Source: Ectobius pallidus
Taxonomy: Eukaryota; Arthropoda; Insecta; Blattodea; Ectobiidae
DNA: 64,000 nucleotides
NCBI GenBank assembly: GCA_964059195.1
Contig: CAXKWD010000007.1
Location: 20,967,023 to 21,031,022 of the forward strand
Reading direction: 5' to 3'
Shown here in pieces: positions 44,701 to 54,170 of this stretch (the first letter of the stretch is position 1; each line of letters begins with the position of its first letter). Position numbers and translations under genes: made by a program. The notes under the pieces were generated by a model. The model was not told the DNA's origin, did not search any database, and saw nothing but the letters and a program-made list of their open reading frames with translations.

Positions 44701-46957
44701 AGTCCCAAAACTGTTATTGCAAGAAATATGGAAGGAAAAATACAGATGGGATGAGGAACTACCAGCCCACTTGGCTGGACGATTCATAGCATGGGTTAAG
44801 CAAATACATTGGTTAAAGCAGTGTGATATTCCCAGAGCAATATTACCAAATGCTTGGGTGGCAGGTGACATACAGTTGCACATATTTTGTGATGCGAGCA
44901 AACATGCTTATGCAACTTGTGCTTTCTTAAGAACAGAAACAGATACAGAAGTGACAGTAAAATTGGTCCAAGCTAAAACTAGGCTCGCACCTATAAAGAC
45001 TGTGACGATTCCTCGTTTAGAACTTCTGGCTGCAGTCATAGGAACACGAATGAGCATCCAGATAAAACAGGCATTGAAAATAAAAGATTTGAAAATGAAT
45101 TATTGGACCGACTCTGCTGTTGTATTGGCATGGATTAAAAGAAATGAAAACTGGAGCACCTTTGTGGGTAATAGGTGTAAAGAAATATGCTGCTACAGTG
45201 ACCCTGAAGACTGGCACCATGTACCAGGCGAGCGGAATCCTGCTGATTTGCCATCCAGAGGGTGCACTCCAAAAACACTGTTCGAGAGTCGTTGGTGGCA
45301 GGGACCAGAATGGCTCAAAGGCAGAGTAAAGGATTGGCCTCGAGAAGAATCGATTGCTTCAGAAGAAGAAGTTAATAATGAAAAGAGAAAGGGAATTGTT
45401 GTGGCTACAGTCACTACTGCAGTAGAAGAGAACTTTGTTAATCGGTTACTGTATTTTTCGCAATATACCAAGATGGTACGGATGATTGGTTGGATCTTGA
45501 GATTTTATCACAATCTTCTTCAGGTGAATAAGAAAAAGAGAGAATTGACTTTCGAAGAAGTCCAAGAAGCCGAGATTGTATTACTAAGAATGGTACAGTC
45601 AGAATGTTTCACAGACGGAAGTAAGCTCACTAAGAATATGCAGTTACTGAAAGATGAAAGGGGACTAATGAGAGTGAAAACTAAACTCAACTTGAGTGAG
45701 GAAGTCCAGTCCTTTAAGACGCCAGTGGTACTCTCAGGCAAGCATGTAGTTACTACAAGATTGATAATGGAACAGTATCGGCTCAATATGCATGCTGGTT
45801 TACAAACATTACTTGCTGTGCTTAGAGAAACTTATTGGATTGTGGGTGCAAGAAAAGCAGTGAAACAAGTGATTAATAAGTGTACTGTTTGTAAGAGACA
45901 TCGAGCTACATCAGTGCAGGTACCTTTTGCTGCATTACCTAAGGATAGAGTTGGACTTTCAAAGCCTTACGAAATTACCGGAGTAGATTATGCAGGACCA
46001 TTATTCTTGAAATCTGGAGAAAAGGCATGGATTGTCCTGTTTACTTGTGCTGTGTACCGTGCTGTGCATCTGGAATTAGTCCAATCCTTATCTACAGCCT
46101 CATTTATACAAGCTCTGAGAAGGTTTGTAGCTCGACGAGGAAGACCCTCCACTATTTGGTCGGACAATGGGACTAACTTTGTTGGTACCAATAGAGCACT
46201 GCATGAGTTGGATTGGAAAGAGATTGTGGACGTTGCAGCTGTAAAACGTATCTTGTGGAAGTTTAATCCACCTACTGCTTCATGGTGGGGCGGATGGTGG
46301 GAGAGACTAGTGAGAATGGTGAAGGAGCTCATGCGTCGAAATCTTGGACAAGCTTGTCTGCAATATGAGGAACTATACACAGTGCTATGTGATTGTGAAG
46401 CTGTCATAAACGCTCGACCACTCACCTATGTGATGGAGGATACGGAAGAGTTAATCCCATTGACTCCAGCGAGTTTTCTACAAACACTTTCCTGTAACGA
46501 GACTCCTGATTTGGATGCCATAGATAGTTCAGCTTTACAACAGAGATGGAAATATTTACAGAAGTTAAGACAAGATCTGAGAAGCAGGTTTAGAACTGAA
46601 TATCTGGCTTTACTGGTACACTATGGTCAAAGGAAGGAGCGAACTGTTAGTATTGGGGATGTTGTTCTGGTAGGAGACGACTCTTCAAAGCGAATCAACT
46701 GGCCGTTAGGTATCATCTTGGATTTATATCCAGGAGCAGATGGGGTATCAAGAGTAGCCAGGTTGAAGACTGCTGTAAGGGAGAGAGTGAGACCACTTCA
46801 AAGACTATATCCCTTAGAAATCTCTTCCAATGATTATAAGGATTTGAAAGGGGCTGAAACTGTACCCGATGTGATATCGGACACATTTGATGCAGGGGAA
46901 GTGAAAACAACTAGATCAGGCAGAAAAGTGAAAATACCAGAACGCTTAGACTTGTGA
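41789..46957 (+). CDS. BEL/Pao Gag-Pol polyprotein, full length
   Basis: 1722 residues, no stop or frameshift. Order: Gag region (about 130-300; KLELKKFDGNVKHWIAFWAQ); three Cys/His knuckles (341-354 CIWCNKSSHVSQDC, 375-388 CFNCLLMGHTSKVC, 394-406 CLLCYKRHHAVMC); aspartic protease (VLLDSGSQRSYI, about 457-468); RT (about 690-930, with ADIEKAF near 791 and FYVDN near 865 as the catalytic pair region); Pao region and RNase H (HIFCDASKHAY about 1032, YWTDSAVVLAWI about 1105); integrase finger (about 1336-1368, CTVCKRHR) and core (Asp in GVDYAGPL about 1400, Asp in WSDNGTNF about 1459, Glu in WWERLVRM about 1505); and a C-terminal domain (about 1580-1670) typical of Pao. All catalytic residues that I can judge are present. 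No envelope ORF follows. Confidence 0.95.
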   Translation: MDKLKKDRSTMRRLFTRAANSLEATLKNDESTRQDLVACFKVLEDKADRLFKNDELLQEEYDQSEVKLSDEEETKDLDETESYREKWLVLRSHFEEKLAEDMEATTSNRSSFRGGCASRSLKLPKLELKKFDGNVKHWIAFWAQFKRIHEDVSLEPEDKFQYLYQATEEGSSARELIASYPPSAENYPKAIEQLKTRFARDELLINIHVRELLQLVLKKAATPEVNLRGLYDKLETQLRALETLGVTANKYAAMLYPLVESALPEETLKAWGRSQNQQERTQCDSLEALLLFLRQEVEREERLQISRASFGYGKPQDLVNHKVPTAAVMHAGESKQSEKSCIWCNKSSHVSQDCFKAKEMSRGEKLDILRKRGACFNCLLMGHTSKVCRGNIKCLLCYKRHHAVMCPKLQSKGHVNEEDKEGRTQTLLSHQQHQTLLQTLMVKIEGAKTKWLPVARVLLDSGSQRSYITKDGMQKLGLKKIDDEKVRHYLFGGVNTEQEVHGVYNITLHSLDDQFKCIIPVLDKDKICTYVPRLEIQEYYPLLKENNIILSDVGHDVPEVKILLGADVLARLFTGKIVELDENMSAFETKLGWTVMGQRKVKDSFNRVGAVSCLNSLGIPDLWQLDTIGITDPIEVKTKENLEMETLQCFKQTVKVREDGRYEVRLPFKEGHPPLSSNKEMAKMRLVATTKKLKDMNKYEDYDNILCSWLKDGIIERVTCYNEEEGDYYLPHRAVIKESSMTTKIRPVFDASAKDKAGNSLNSCLEKGPNLIEKIPQILIQFRKNKIGVIADIEKAFLQISLNETDRNFLRFLWWEQEKLIEYRHCRVVFGVSSSPFLLGATISHHLDGAPDDLKATALKLQESFYVDNCVTSVANEEELNKFVEEAHKLMTSGSFKLRGWVSGPVNCFTEESSVQECVHVLGLIWNPELDQLSCEFDVISMMAQPITKRKLLSVAQRIFDPIGYTCPTTLVPKLLLQEIWKEKYRWDEELPAHLAGRFIAWVKQIHWLKQCDIPRAILPNAWVAGDIQLHIFCDASKHAYATCAFLRTETDTEVTVKLVQAKTRLAPIKTVTIPRLELLAAVIGTRMSIQIKQALKIKDLKMNYWTDSAVVLAWIKRNENWSTFVGNRCKEICCYSDPEDWHHVPGERNPADLPSRGCTPKTLFESRWWQGPEWLKGRVKDWPREESIASEEEVNNEKRKGIVVATVTTAVEENFVNRLLYFSQYTKMVRMIGWILRFYHNLLQVNKKKRELTFEEVQEAEIVLLRMVQSECFTDGSKLTKNMQLLKDERGLMRVKTKLNLSEEVQSFKTPVVLSGKHVVTTRLIMEQYRLNMHAGLQTLLAVLRETYWIVGARKAVKQVINKCTVCKRHRATSVQVPFAALPKDRVGLSKPYEITGVDYAGPLFLKSGEKAWIVLFTCAVYRAVHLELVQSLSTASFIQALRRFVARRGRPSTIWSDNGTNFVGTNRALHELDWKEIVDVAAVKRILWKFNPPTASWWGGWWERLVRMVKELMRRNLGQACLQYEELYTVLCDCEAVINARPLTYVMEDTEELIPLTPASFLQTLSCNETPDLDAIDSSALQQRWKYLQKLRQDLRSRFRTEYLALLVHYGQRKERTVSIGDVVLVGDDSSKRINWPLGIILDLYPGADGVSRVARLKTAVRERVRPLQRLYPLEISSNDYKDLKGAETVPDVISDTFDAGEVKTTRSGRKVKIPERLDL

Positions 46958-47032
46958 TTGATGTATTAATTTATGCACTGTTAATGTAATGTTGCAATTT
47001 GTGTTTCAATTGAAAATTGCAAGGTGGGAGTA

Positions 47033-47235
47033 TGTTGAAGGATCTAGTGGGCCTTGCATTTCATATTTTTTGTTACCAGTTGGCAGGCCTACCAGTTTGT
47101 TTTTTGCAGTCAGTTCTGTGCAGTATGTGTTGAGTAATGGCCGAGATATATTATTGTCTTGTGGAGATATATTGTCTCATGGTTAGAAATAAAAAATAGT
47201 GTGTCTGAACTTTAACTTTATCCTTATTCGTAACA
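47033..47235 (+). repeat. BEL/Pao 3' LTR
   Basis: 203 bp, no difference from the 5' LTR found by reading. The purine-rich tract aaggtgggagta directly precedes it. Confidence 0.92.
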
Positions 47236-47240
47236 TAATT

Positions 47241-48656
47241 ATTCCTGCTATATTGAATCTGACCTGTGATTTCGTGATCATATTGCTTATTAGCGCGGTT
47301 TTGCACGTCATGATTGTTTCCTTCCTCAAATTCTGTTAAAAGACTTAACATCTCCGCAAAAGAGCTTGGTTTCGCGACTATCAAAAGATTACAAACTTCC
47401 ATTTCATAATGTCTTGTTATTGTTTGCAAGACCTCCCTTTCATTAGAGACCAAATTCAATGCCCTCGCAATTTTAACTAAATTCATGAAGTGAGTTACCA
47501 TTGTCACCCCTGATCTTTCATCATATTTACCGGAATATAGCTCCATCTTAGCTTGATTCTGTCTATTTCTACTCCAATAACGTTCCAGAAATAACTTCCT
47601 GAATTCTGAATAGCTTATAAATTCATGAGGATTAGCATTCTTCTCATCATTATAATAAGGCAGAGGTCCGTCTAAGTCCGCGATTTTATTTACATGAGTA
47701 TTATTATAGCTGGTTACTGAGATGATAACATTGTCGTGTAGGCCTAGGTCACCTCGCAAATTCTCTGATTCTAGGCTTATGCTCGGAGTCCTCGGTTCAC
47801 CATCTTGACTCCCGTGCAGGTGATTATTTTCTGCGTTCGTACAATGAATTAATTGTGAACAAACCCCTCTACCATTCGCCTGAATTCCGGTACGAGAAAT
47901 GTCATTACTCATCCTACTTATTTTATCAACATGATCATTAACCTCTTCAGTCACATTACTCTGTACTGCAACTATTTTGTTTAGTTTAGTTTCACTGTCA
48001 TTAACCTGTCCTTGAATATTGGTATTTACTACCCCCATATCCACCGACAAAGTTTGAATTAATTTTTCCTCTAAACTTTTATTCTGAGTGCTTATATCCT
48101 GCTCTATTTTCTGTTCCAACTGTCTTTTATCTTCCTCGACTTCGTTTTGCACGTGGTCGATCCTTTTAGTTAATTTTACAGTTGTTACTTTACTTTCGTC
48201 TGATAGTATATTTATCCTATCCAATTTTTCCCCTAACTTTCTATATTCCTCTTTACTGTCTTCTGCATTCCTATCCAATTTTTCCCCTAACTTTCTATAT
48301 TTCTCTATACTGTCTTTATGATTTTCATCCAGTTTGACCATCATCTTTTCTAGTAACGCAAACACTCCTTCTATCCCCGTTACTTGGTTTGACATTGTAT
48401 TTTCACAAGGCCTATCTTCCTGAACTATTGAAATCTCTGGTTCCCTCTCCTCACTAGTCTCCTGATTAACTACTAGGCTTTCATTAACTAATAGAATTTC
48501 AGATTCATTACTATTATTAATTTCCTGGCTACCTAATACAGTTTCATTCTCTTGGATTTGATCTATTTCGCTATTAGTTAGCACGTCTTGACCGTTATAC
48601 ATTTCTTCGGTTTCCATATTTGAATTTACAGCTTTTCCGTTCCTTAATGTCATCAT
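47241..48656 (-). CDS. Gag (N-terminal 472 codons) of the second non-autonomous element
   Basis: Starts MMTLRNGKAVNSNMETEE. An acidic Asn/Glu-rich N-terminal region is followed by a coiled coil with a duplicated heptad-rich segment (YRKLGEKLDRNAEDSKEEYR then KLGEKLDR again), and then a capsid-like Gag domain (FRKLFLERYWSRNRQNQAKM, ELYSGKYDERSG, EREVLQTITRHYEMEV). It ends at the TAATT where the BEL element was inserted; the frame continues in phase at 41560 into the integrase-tail segment. The total would be 673 residues. Gag-type particle formation is inferred from family. No zinc knuckle is seen; an Asn/Arg-rich stretch follows instead. Confidence 0.8.
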
Positions 48657-49017
48657 TTCTACACAACCCTAGCTTTGTTTATTGCACTGGGATCACTCAA
48701 TATATAAAAAGCATGCTCACTCACCTTTGAATACATATAAATCAGACCCTTCACAGAACATAAGTACATATAATACCCTCTTATAGCTAGCAATAATACC
48801 CTCTTATAAACTAATGTTTTTACAAGGCTTTTTACTGCTGCTCCGGTATTCTATCTTCGGTCTGCCCACTCCTGATTCTTCTTACTTGGGTCTTGAATTT
48901 ATTTATCCCTATCTTGACTTTTTCTTCCCATTAATCGTCGCAATTTATGTAGTCTCTACTTAATGGTGTGTGTAACAGTTATTATTTATTTTAATGTTCT
49001 GGGTCACCCCAATTTAA
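48657..49017. other. 5' leader of the second non-autonomous element
   Basis: Between the primer site and the Gag start (minus strand). Contains a short repeated word (tagcnannaataccctctta at about 48770 and 48790). No gene seen. Confidence 0.6.
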
Positions 49018-49045
49018 CTTCGAGCCCCACAGATTGGGTAAGCCA
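49018..49045 (-). promoter_or_regulatory. tRNA-Lys-like extended primer-binding site
   Basis: On the minus strand, TGGCTTACCCAATCTGTGGG then GCTCGAAG resembles the complement of the tRNA-Lys 3' end and T arm, with two short insertions (about TTA and TCT). The GTGGGGCTCGAA part is the strongest. The 4-bp spacer to the LTR is like that of the 5.2-kb element. Confidence 0.5.
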
Positions 49046-49049
49046 CGTA

Positions 49050-50292
49050 TGTAACGGTTCGCCTCCTAATTTGGGGTACGAAACAAATTACAGCCACGGT
49101 TTCGCTACAGTCGAGGCAGAGATTATCTTCAGTATCAAGGGGGCAAATCTGGGTAATTATGGTTCTTATAACAGTCTACTTTATGCTTTGATCTAATTAA
49201 AAACTCACTGATTAACTGGTAAGAGTGGTGTTTATTTTACTTGGTTTGCAAAACAGTTAATAGGCTTTCTCAAAATACTCGTCGTTCGTGAACTTTGACT
49301 TCAGATGGGTGGATCTCGTTATTAAGGTGTCTTTTTCCCTAATCTCGTGTATTCACTAGAATACCTCGTAAAGTCGTTGATTCACTGGTACTTACAGTTT
49401 GATACACACTGAATTTAAATTGGTACTCAGCTATAAGTGAGCCGTACCTCAAACCTGAATATATTCGTCGTGTAGATTTAAAGTAATACTGCAGCGAATG
49501 ATATTTAAATCATTCACTGATCGAAGAATATAGTAATAGCTCCCCGACTTCTAACAAGTCGGAAGCTGGATGCCTTGAAGATGCCTCCGCTCACCAGGAG
49601 CTTAGACGAGAGAGTGTCGATACCAGTCATTGCGTGTCCCCACCTATCATCGTTCAAAGTCCAATACGCCTCGTATTGCTTTTAGCCACTTATACTTATT
49701 TTTACATTGAGTTACATTGTTTTTCCGAGTCTTCGGACACAAACCCTTATTTCATTGGCTACTGTTCTCACCAAGCATAGATGCTAGTACACGTGGCTGG
49801 AGAAGCCTGGCCACGCGTTCAGTACGGAGAAACGATTCTGAATCCCCCGAAACGCTATTGAGTATGAAACTTCCCACTTACTAAGCCTTTAAATTTCAAT
49901 AGAGTCAGTAAGCTCTCCTTTCTTTGCGTTTTTAGTTCAATAGCAGTGAGTTTCGTTATGAATAGCTGTCTGCTACACCCCATTGAGATTCTTTAGTTCA
50001 GTTCAGAAGTCCATTCTTACGTTCCGGGAAATCCGTCTCGTTTCAATATCTACACAAGTCCAGCCTGAATATAATATTGCAAATATTATATTCGTATTTC
50101 ATTTTTGCTGTAACCTGTTCAAATAATTTTAGTTTAATTTTACTTATTTCTATAATGTTATTGGTAATGTGATGTCTTAATTGATTAATATTTATCTCAT
50201 TATTCTGATTAATAATTTTATATAATAAACTTATTTCGTTCATTATTATGATTTAGGCTGAGTAATTTAATTGCTAAGTAGCAATCGTCTCA
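49050..50292 (-). repeat. 5' LTR of the second non-autonomous element
   Basis: 1243 bp. Its inner end CCGTTACA is followed by a 4-bp spacer and a tRNA-Lys-like primer site. The outer end is followed by the target duplication ACAT. Confidence 0.88.
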
Positions 50293-51144
50293 ACATGAAA
50301 CCAATAATGCCTAAAAACTCGGATACTCAGAAAAGAAAGAGAAAGGAGGAAGCTGGAAGTGCAGGAATACCAGAGGCCGAGAAATCGAACACTCTTTCGA
50401 CAGGATGAGGGGAGCAAGGAGTTCAATCAACCTCATAAATATATGACAAACGGAATTATAAACTACATTCAGCTAACAAGAAGTATATTTTCCAAAATTA
50501 ATTAACAATAGTAAATAGCCCATAAATCACTATAGGCTACAGCAACAGTAACTTCTCTAATTGGACCATATAATTGTTTTAAAACATGAAACTCCTTTAA
50601 ATATAATTCTTAATACACTAGGCAAATATTATTTCAAGACAATGCAGTCAAGAATCAGTATAATTGTCCTACTCGGTTTTCCAACTATAGAAGAAAAAGG
50701 GACCGCACTCTCAGTATAACATATAGAGATCAGATCCGATGCTTCAAGTAGTCAATACATAATGTCCTATAACTCACATTGACTGGAAAATCCAATTGCC
50801 AGAAACATGTTAACTATGAATGGCTATGTTGAATAACTAACATTTAAGATGCACCGCCAAAGAAGTTTCCAAGAACCGGTACAAGTTAATATTAAATGGA
50901 GAATGATAAGTTCAATAAATGAAGCACCTAACTATACAAGCAACATCACAGAGATTATATGTATAGCAATCCTATATGTAGTTAATACTGAGAAATGAAG
51001 TTAAGTAAAATAAAGCATCACTGGTGGATGTCATAATAACCTACACTCATTCCAAACTGTAAACAAAGCACTTAAGTCACTGAACTATCTAACTCAGGAA
51101 AACTGCAGAATAACCATAATAAATCGCTAACTATCCACAGAACT
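50293..51144. other. Unassigned AT-rich sequence
   Basis: Begins with a short plus-strand frame (50295-50408: MKPIMPKNSDTQKRKRKEE, stop after 37 codons) that may be the start of a lost transposon gene interrupted by the LTR element. Otherwise no gene. Confidence 0.4.
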
Positions 51145-52271
51145 AGGATGTCCCATACCATCCGAAATTCTGGAAATACAATAATACGATTAGGTTAGTC
51201 GAAATTGTAGTCTAAGTAAATATTACCAAAGACTTCGACAACCATAATATCCATGAAAGTTTCTGAACAGGAATATGTACTAAATGACCCAAAATGAACA
51301 ATGACTGACCACACAGAAGAAGGATGTCCCATACCATCCGAAATTCTGGAAATACAATTCAATTAGGTTAGTCGAAATTGTAGTCTAAGTAAATATTACC
51401 AAAGACTTCGACAACCATAATATCCATGAAACTTTCTGAACAATAATATGTAATGAACAATGACTGACCACACAGAACAAGGATGTCCCATACCATCCGA
51501 AATTCTGGAAATACAATAATACGATTAGGTTAGTCGAAATTGTAGTCTAAGTAAATATTACCAAAGACTTCGACAACCATAATATCCATGAAACTTTCTG
51601 AACAGGAATATGTACTAAACAATGACTGACCACACAGAACAAGGATGTCCCATACCATCCGAAATTCTGGAAATACAATAATACGATTAGGTTAGTCGAA
51701 ATTGTAGTCTAAGTAAATATTACCAAAGACTTCGACAACCATAATATCCATGAAAGTTTCTGAACAGGAATATGTACTAAATGACCCAAAATGAACAATG
51801 ACTGACCACACAGAAGAAGGATGTCCCATACCATCCGAAATTCTGGAAATACAATTCAATTAGGTTAGTCGAAATTGTAGTCTAAGTAAATATTACCAAA
51901 GACTTCGACAACCATAATATCCATGAAACTTTCTGAACAATAATATGTAATGAACAATGACTGACCACACAGAACAAGGATGTCCCATACCATCCGAAAT
52001 TCTGGAAATACAATAATACGATTAGGTTAGTCGAAATTGTAGTCTAAGTAAATATTACCAAAGACTTCGACAACCATAATATCCATGAAACTTTCTGAAC
52101 AGGAATATGTACTAAACAATGACTGACCACACAGAACAAGGATGTCCCATACCATCCGAAATTCTGGAAATACAATAATACGATTAGGTTAGTCGAAATT
52201 GTAGTCTAAGTAAATATTACCAAAGACTTCGACAACCATAATATCCATGAAACTTTCTGAACAATAATATG
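51145..52271. repeat. Satellite with three-monomer higher-order repeat
   Basis: Seven monomers begin aggatgtcccataccatccg at 51145, 51321, 51480, 51642, 51818, 51977 and 52139. Lengths run 176, 159, 162, 176, 159, 162 and a partial last copy, so a 497-bp three-monomer block is itself duplicated in tandem. Length variation comes from indels in the tail (for example presence of tgacccaaaatg and aataat/caggaata variants). No coding potential. Confidence 0.9.
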
Positions 52272-54170
52272 AATGTAACTAAGAACTGAAGAAATGGAAT
52301 TAAACTGATACTACAATATACACCTTAGGAAATGGAAGTAACAGTAAATAGAACTCGGTCCAACAAATAGACGATAATAATAGATAATAAAATTGCGATG
52401 TACTGAAGAATAGAATAATGTAGACAATCTGAAGAAACCAAAATTATACTGCACAAGATACTATAACACTGAGTAAATCAGAACCTACAAGAGTACAGGG
52501 AAAACGTATAAGTAGAAATTATTAGGAAAGTTACGGCATAAAAAGTAATACTGTACTAGGACTATATTCACAGTGATGAAGCACAATAACATGTAAACAC
52601 CGATAAGCGGCACTGACCTCTAGACAATGTACAAGAGATATAATTATTTATATACGCACGTAAGGTGTAGTAAAGGCAAATACTAAGCGAATTAACTTGA
52701 AAAGAAATTAAGTTATGCAGGACAATTGCAAGCACAATTTCGAATAACTGAAATGTATCATAAACGCAGAATATATTTTCTGGATACTAAATTCAAGTTA
52801 GAAGAAATATTATAATGAAATAAATATAATAGAAATTCTTCTTAATGAAATAATAATTAATCTGAATGCAGAATAGATGCACAAGAAAGGAATTATAAAG
52901 CATGATCCAAATAATTTAAAGAATCCAAGCACTGTAGCAAATAATGTAAAATATTTCTGAACAAAATCACTGATTTAAATTACTTATAACTGCAAATGTA
53001 TATTTCATATAATTAGTAATTACGAAAGCGGGACGTAAGCGTAGAATGTCGTTACCAGAAAGCAATTTCAATTAATGTTACCAGGAAAATTTATTATTCA
53101 AAACTCGCACAGACAGCCCTATATATACTTTATTCAGGAATTGCAGTGCCATATAATACTTGCAGGGATAATTCCAAAAATAACTCTGTATATCAAACCA
53201 CAGATCTAATAAAACACAAGAATTTAATTTACACAGTTCAAAGATATTACGCTCAAGAAAAAGGTAGGAAACTGAGTATGACAATCACCAAACAATTACT
53301 GCACTGAAATAGTCTCTTTACTAGAAATTCCTTAAATATAAATATTATTTAATACGGAGCAGATGAATACCTTTCATGAGGGTGGAATTATTTAGAACCG
53401 ACATAACGACCGACGTGATGAAAATGGCGATCTACAGAACAACAAATAATCTCAAATAAATTACCTGAGCGAGAATAAAATTTAGAGTGAGCTGCAGGGT
53501 CGTGTAGAAAGCGAGTGCGTACAAAGTTACGAGTATTAATTTCTTATGGAAAATTTAGGAATATTGCTATTTGATATAATAAAAACTAATTAAATGAAAC
53601 TGTTTAAAGCAGAACAAGAAATCACATCATAATGAAATTTACAAATAATAATTTAGAACCCAAAAAAGAAACTATCAATTTAAAACCGAAATAAAGAAAT
53701 CATGCGATATATTCTTACTCACCCATGCCTACAGCCGAAGCTGCACAAGTTTATTTGAAGAACTACATCTCTTGAGATTGGCCAACACACTGACTTCAAG
53801 CAAAATTACATCGCTAGACACCGCAAACGGAATGGCAGCTGTACGCGCATGCGCAGGAGAATAATGAATGTTTTAAAAGTAGAGTAGCCAAGGAGAATGT
53901 TGTCGGTCGGAAAAACAAAGCACTGACGATCGTTACAACCATGTGATCTGGAACTAATGCAAGATCGGTTAGATGTAAAGGGATCCAAGTGACACCTAGA
54001 CCCCGAGCGCTCCAAGTAATGAACTACATTTGCTAATTGGTTTAGGGGCTCTCCACTAGGGAGCAGCATCTGTCAATAAATCAATTGACCACTCAAAAGA
54101 CTGACAGTTTTAAGATATTACGTATCTAACTCGATTTTTTCAAAAATTTCACTTACACCCCTTGTGTTCT
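52272..54170. other. No gene recognised
   Basis: AT-rich, without repeats that I can assign. A GC-richer patch at about 53810-54070 contains agctgtacgcgcatgcgcagg. The word gcatgcgca also occurs in the patch near 20580. Confidence 0.4.

Larger units (their letters stand above)
41561..47235 (+). mobile_element. Complete BEL/Pao LTR retrotransposon, apparently intact
   Basis: 5675 bp with 203-bp LTRs (41561-41763, 47033-47235) that look identical by eye and start TGTTG and end AACA. It is flanked by a perfect 5-bp duplication TAATT (41556-41560, 47236-47240). A tRNA-Arg-type primer site follows the 5' LTR, a purine tract (aaggtggga) precedes the 3' LTR, and one uninterrupted ORF fills the middle. 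Opposite in strand to the LTR element it interrupts. Confidence 0.93.
39009..50292 (-). mobile_element. Second non-autonomous LTR retrotransposon (Gag plus integrase tail), split by BEL
   Basis: 1243-bp LTRs at both ends start TGAGACGATTGC and end CCGTTACA on the minus strand, flanked by a 4-bp duplication ACAT (39005-39008, 50293-50296). The LTRs differ at only a few positions, so the insertion is fairly recent. Removing the BEL/Pao insert (41561-47235 plus one TAATT) leaves about 5.6 kb with a single ORF and no protease, RT, RNase H or integrase core. Confidence 0.85.

Noticed and set aside
43405..46425. Minus-strand ORFs inside the BEL element
   Set aside because: They are antisense to the intact BEL polyprotein and show no family motifs.
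51145..52271. CRISPR-like array
   Set aside because: The repeats are long, contiguous and without unique spacers, and the context is eukaryotic, so this is a satellite.
53078..53284. 68-codon minus-strand ORF
   Set aside because: AT-rich, no motif and no neighbouring support; likely chance.
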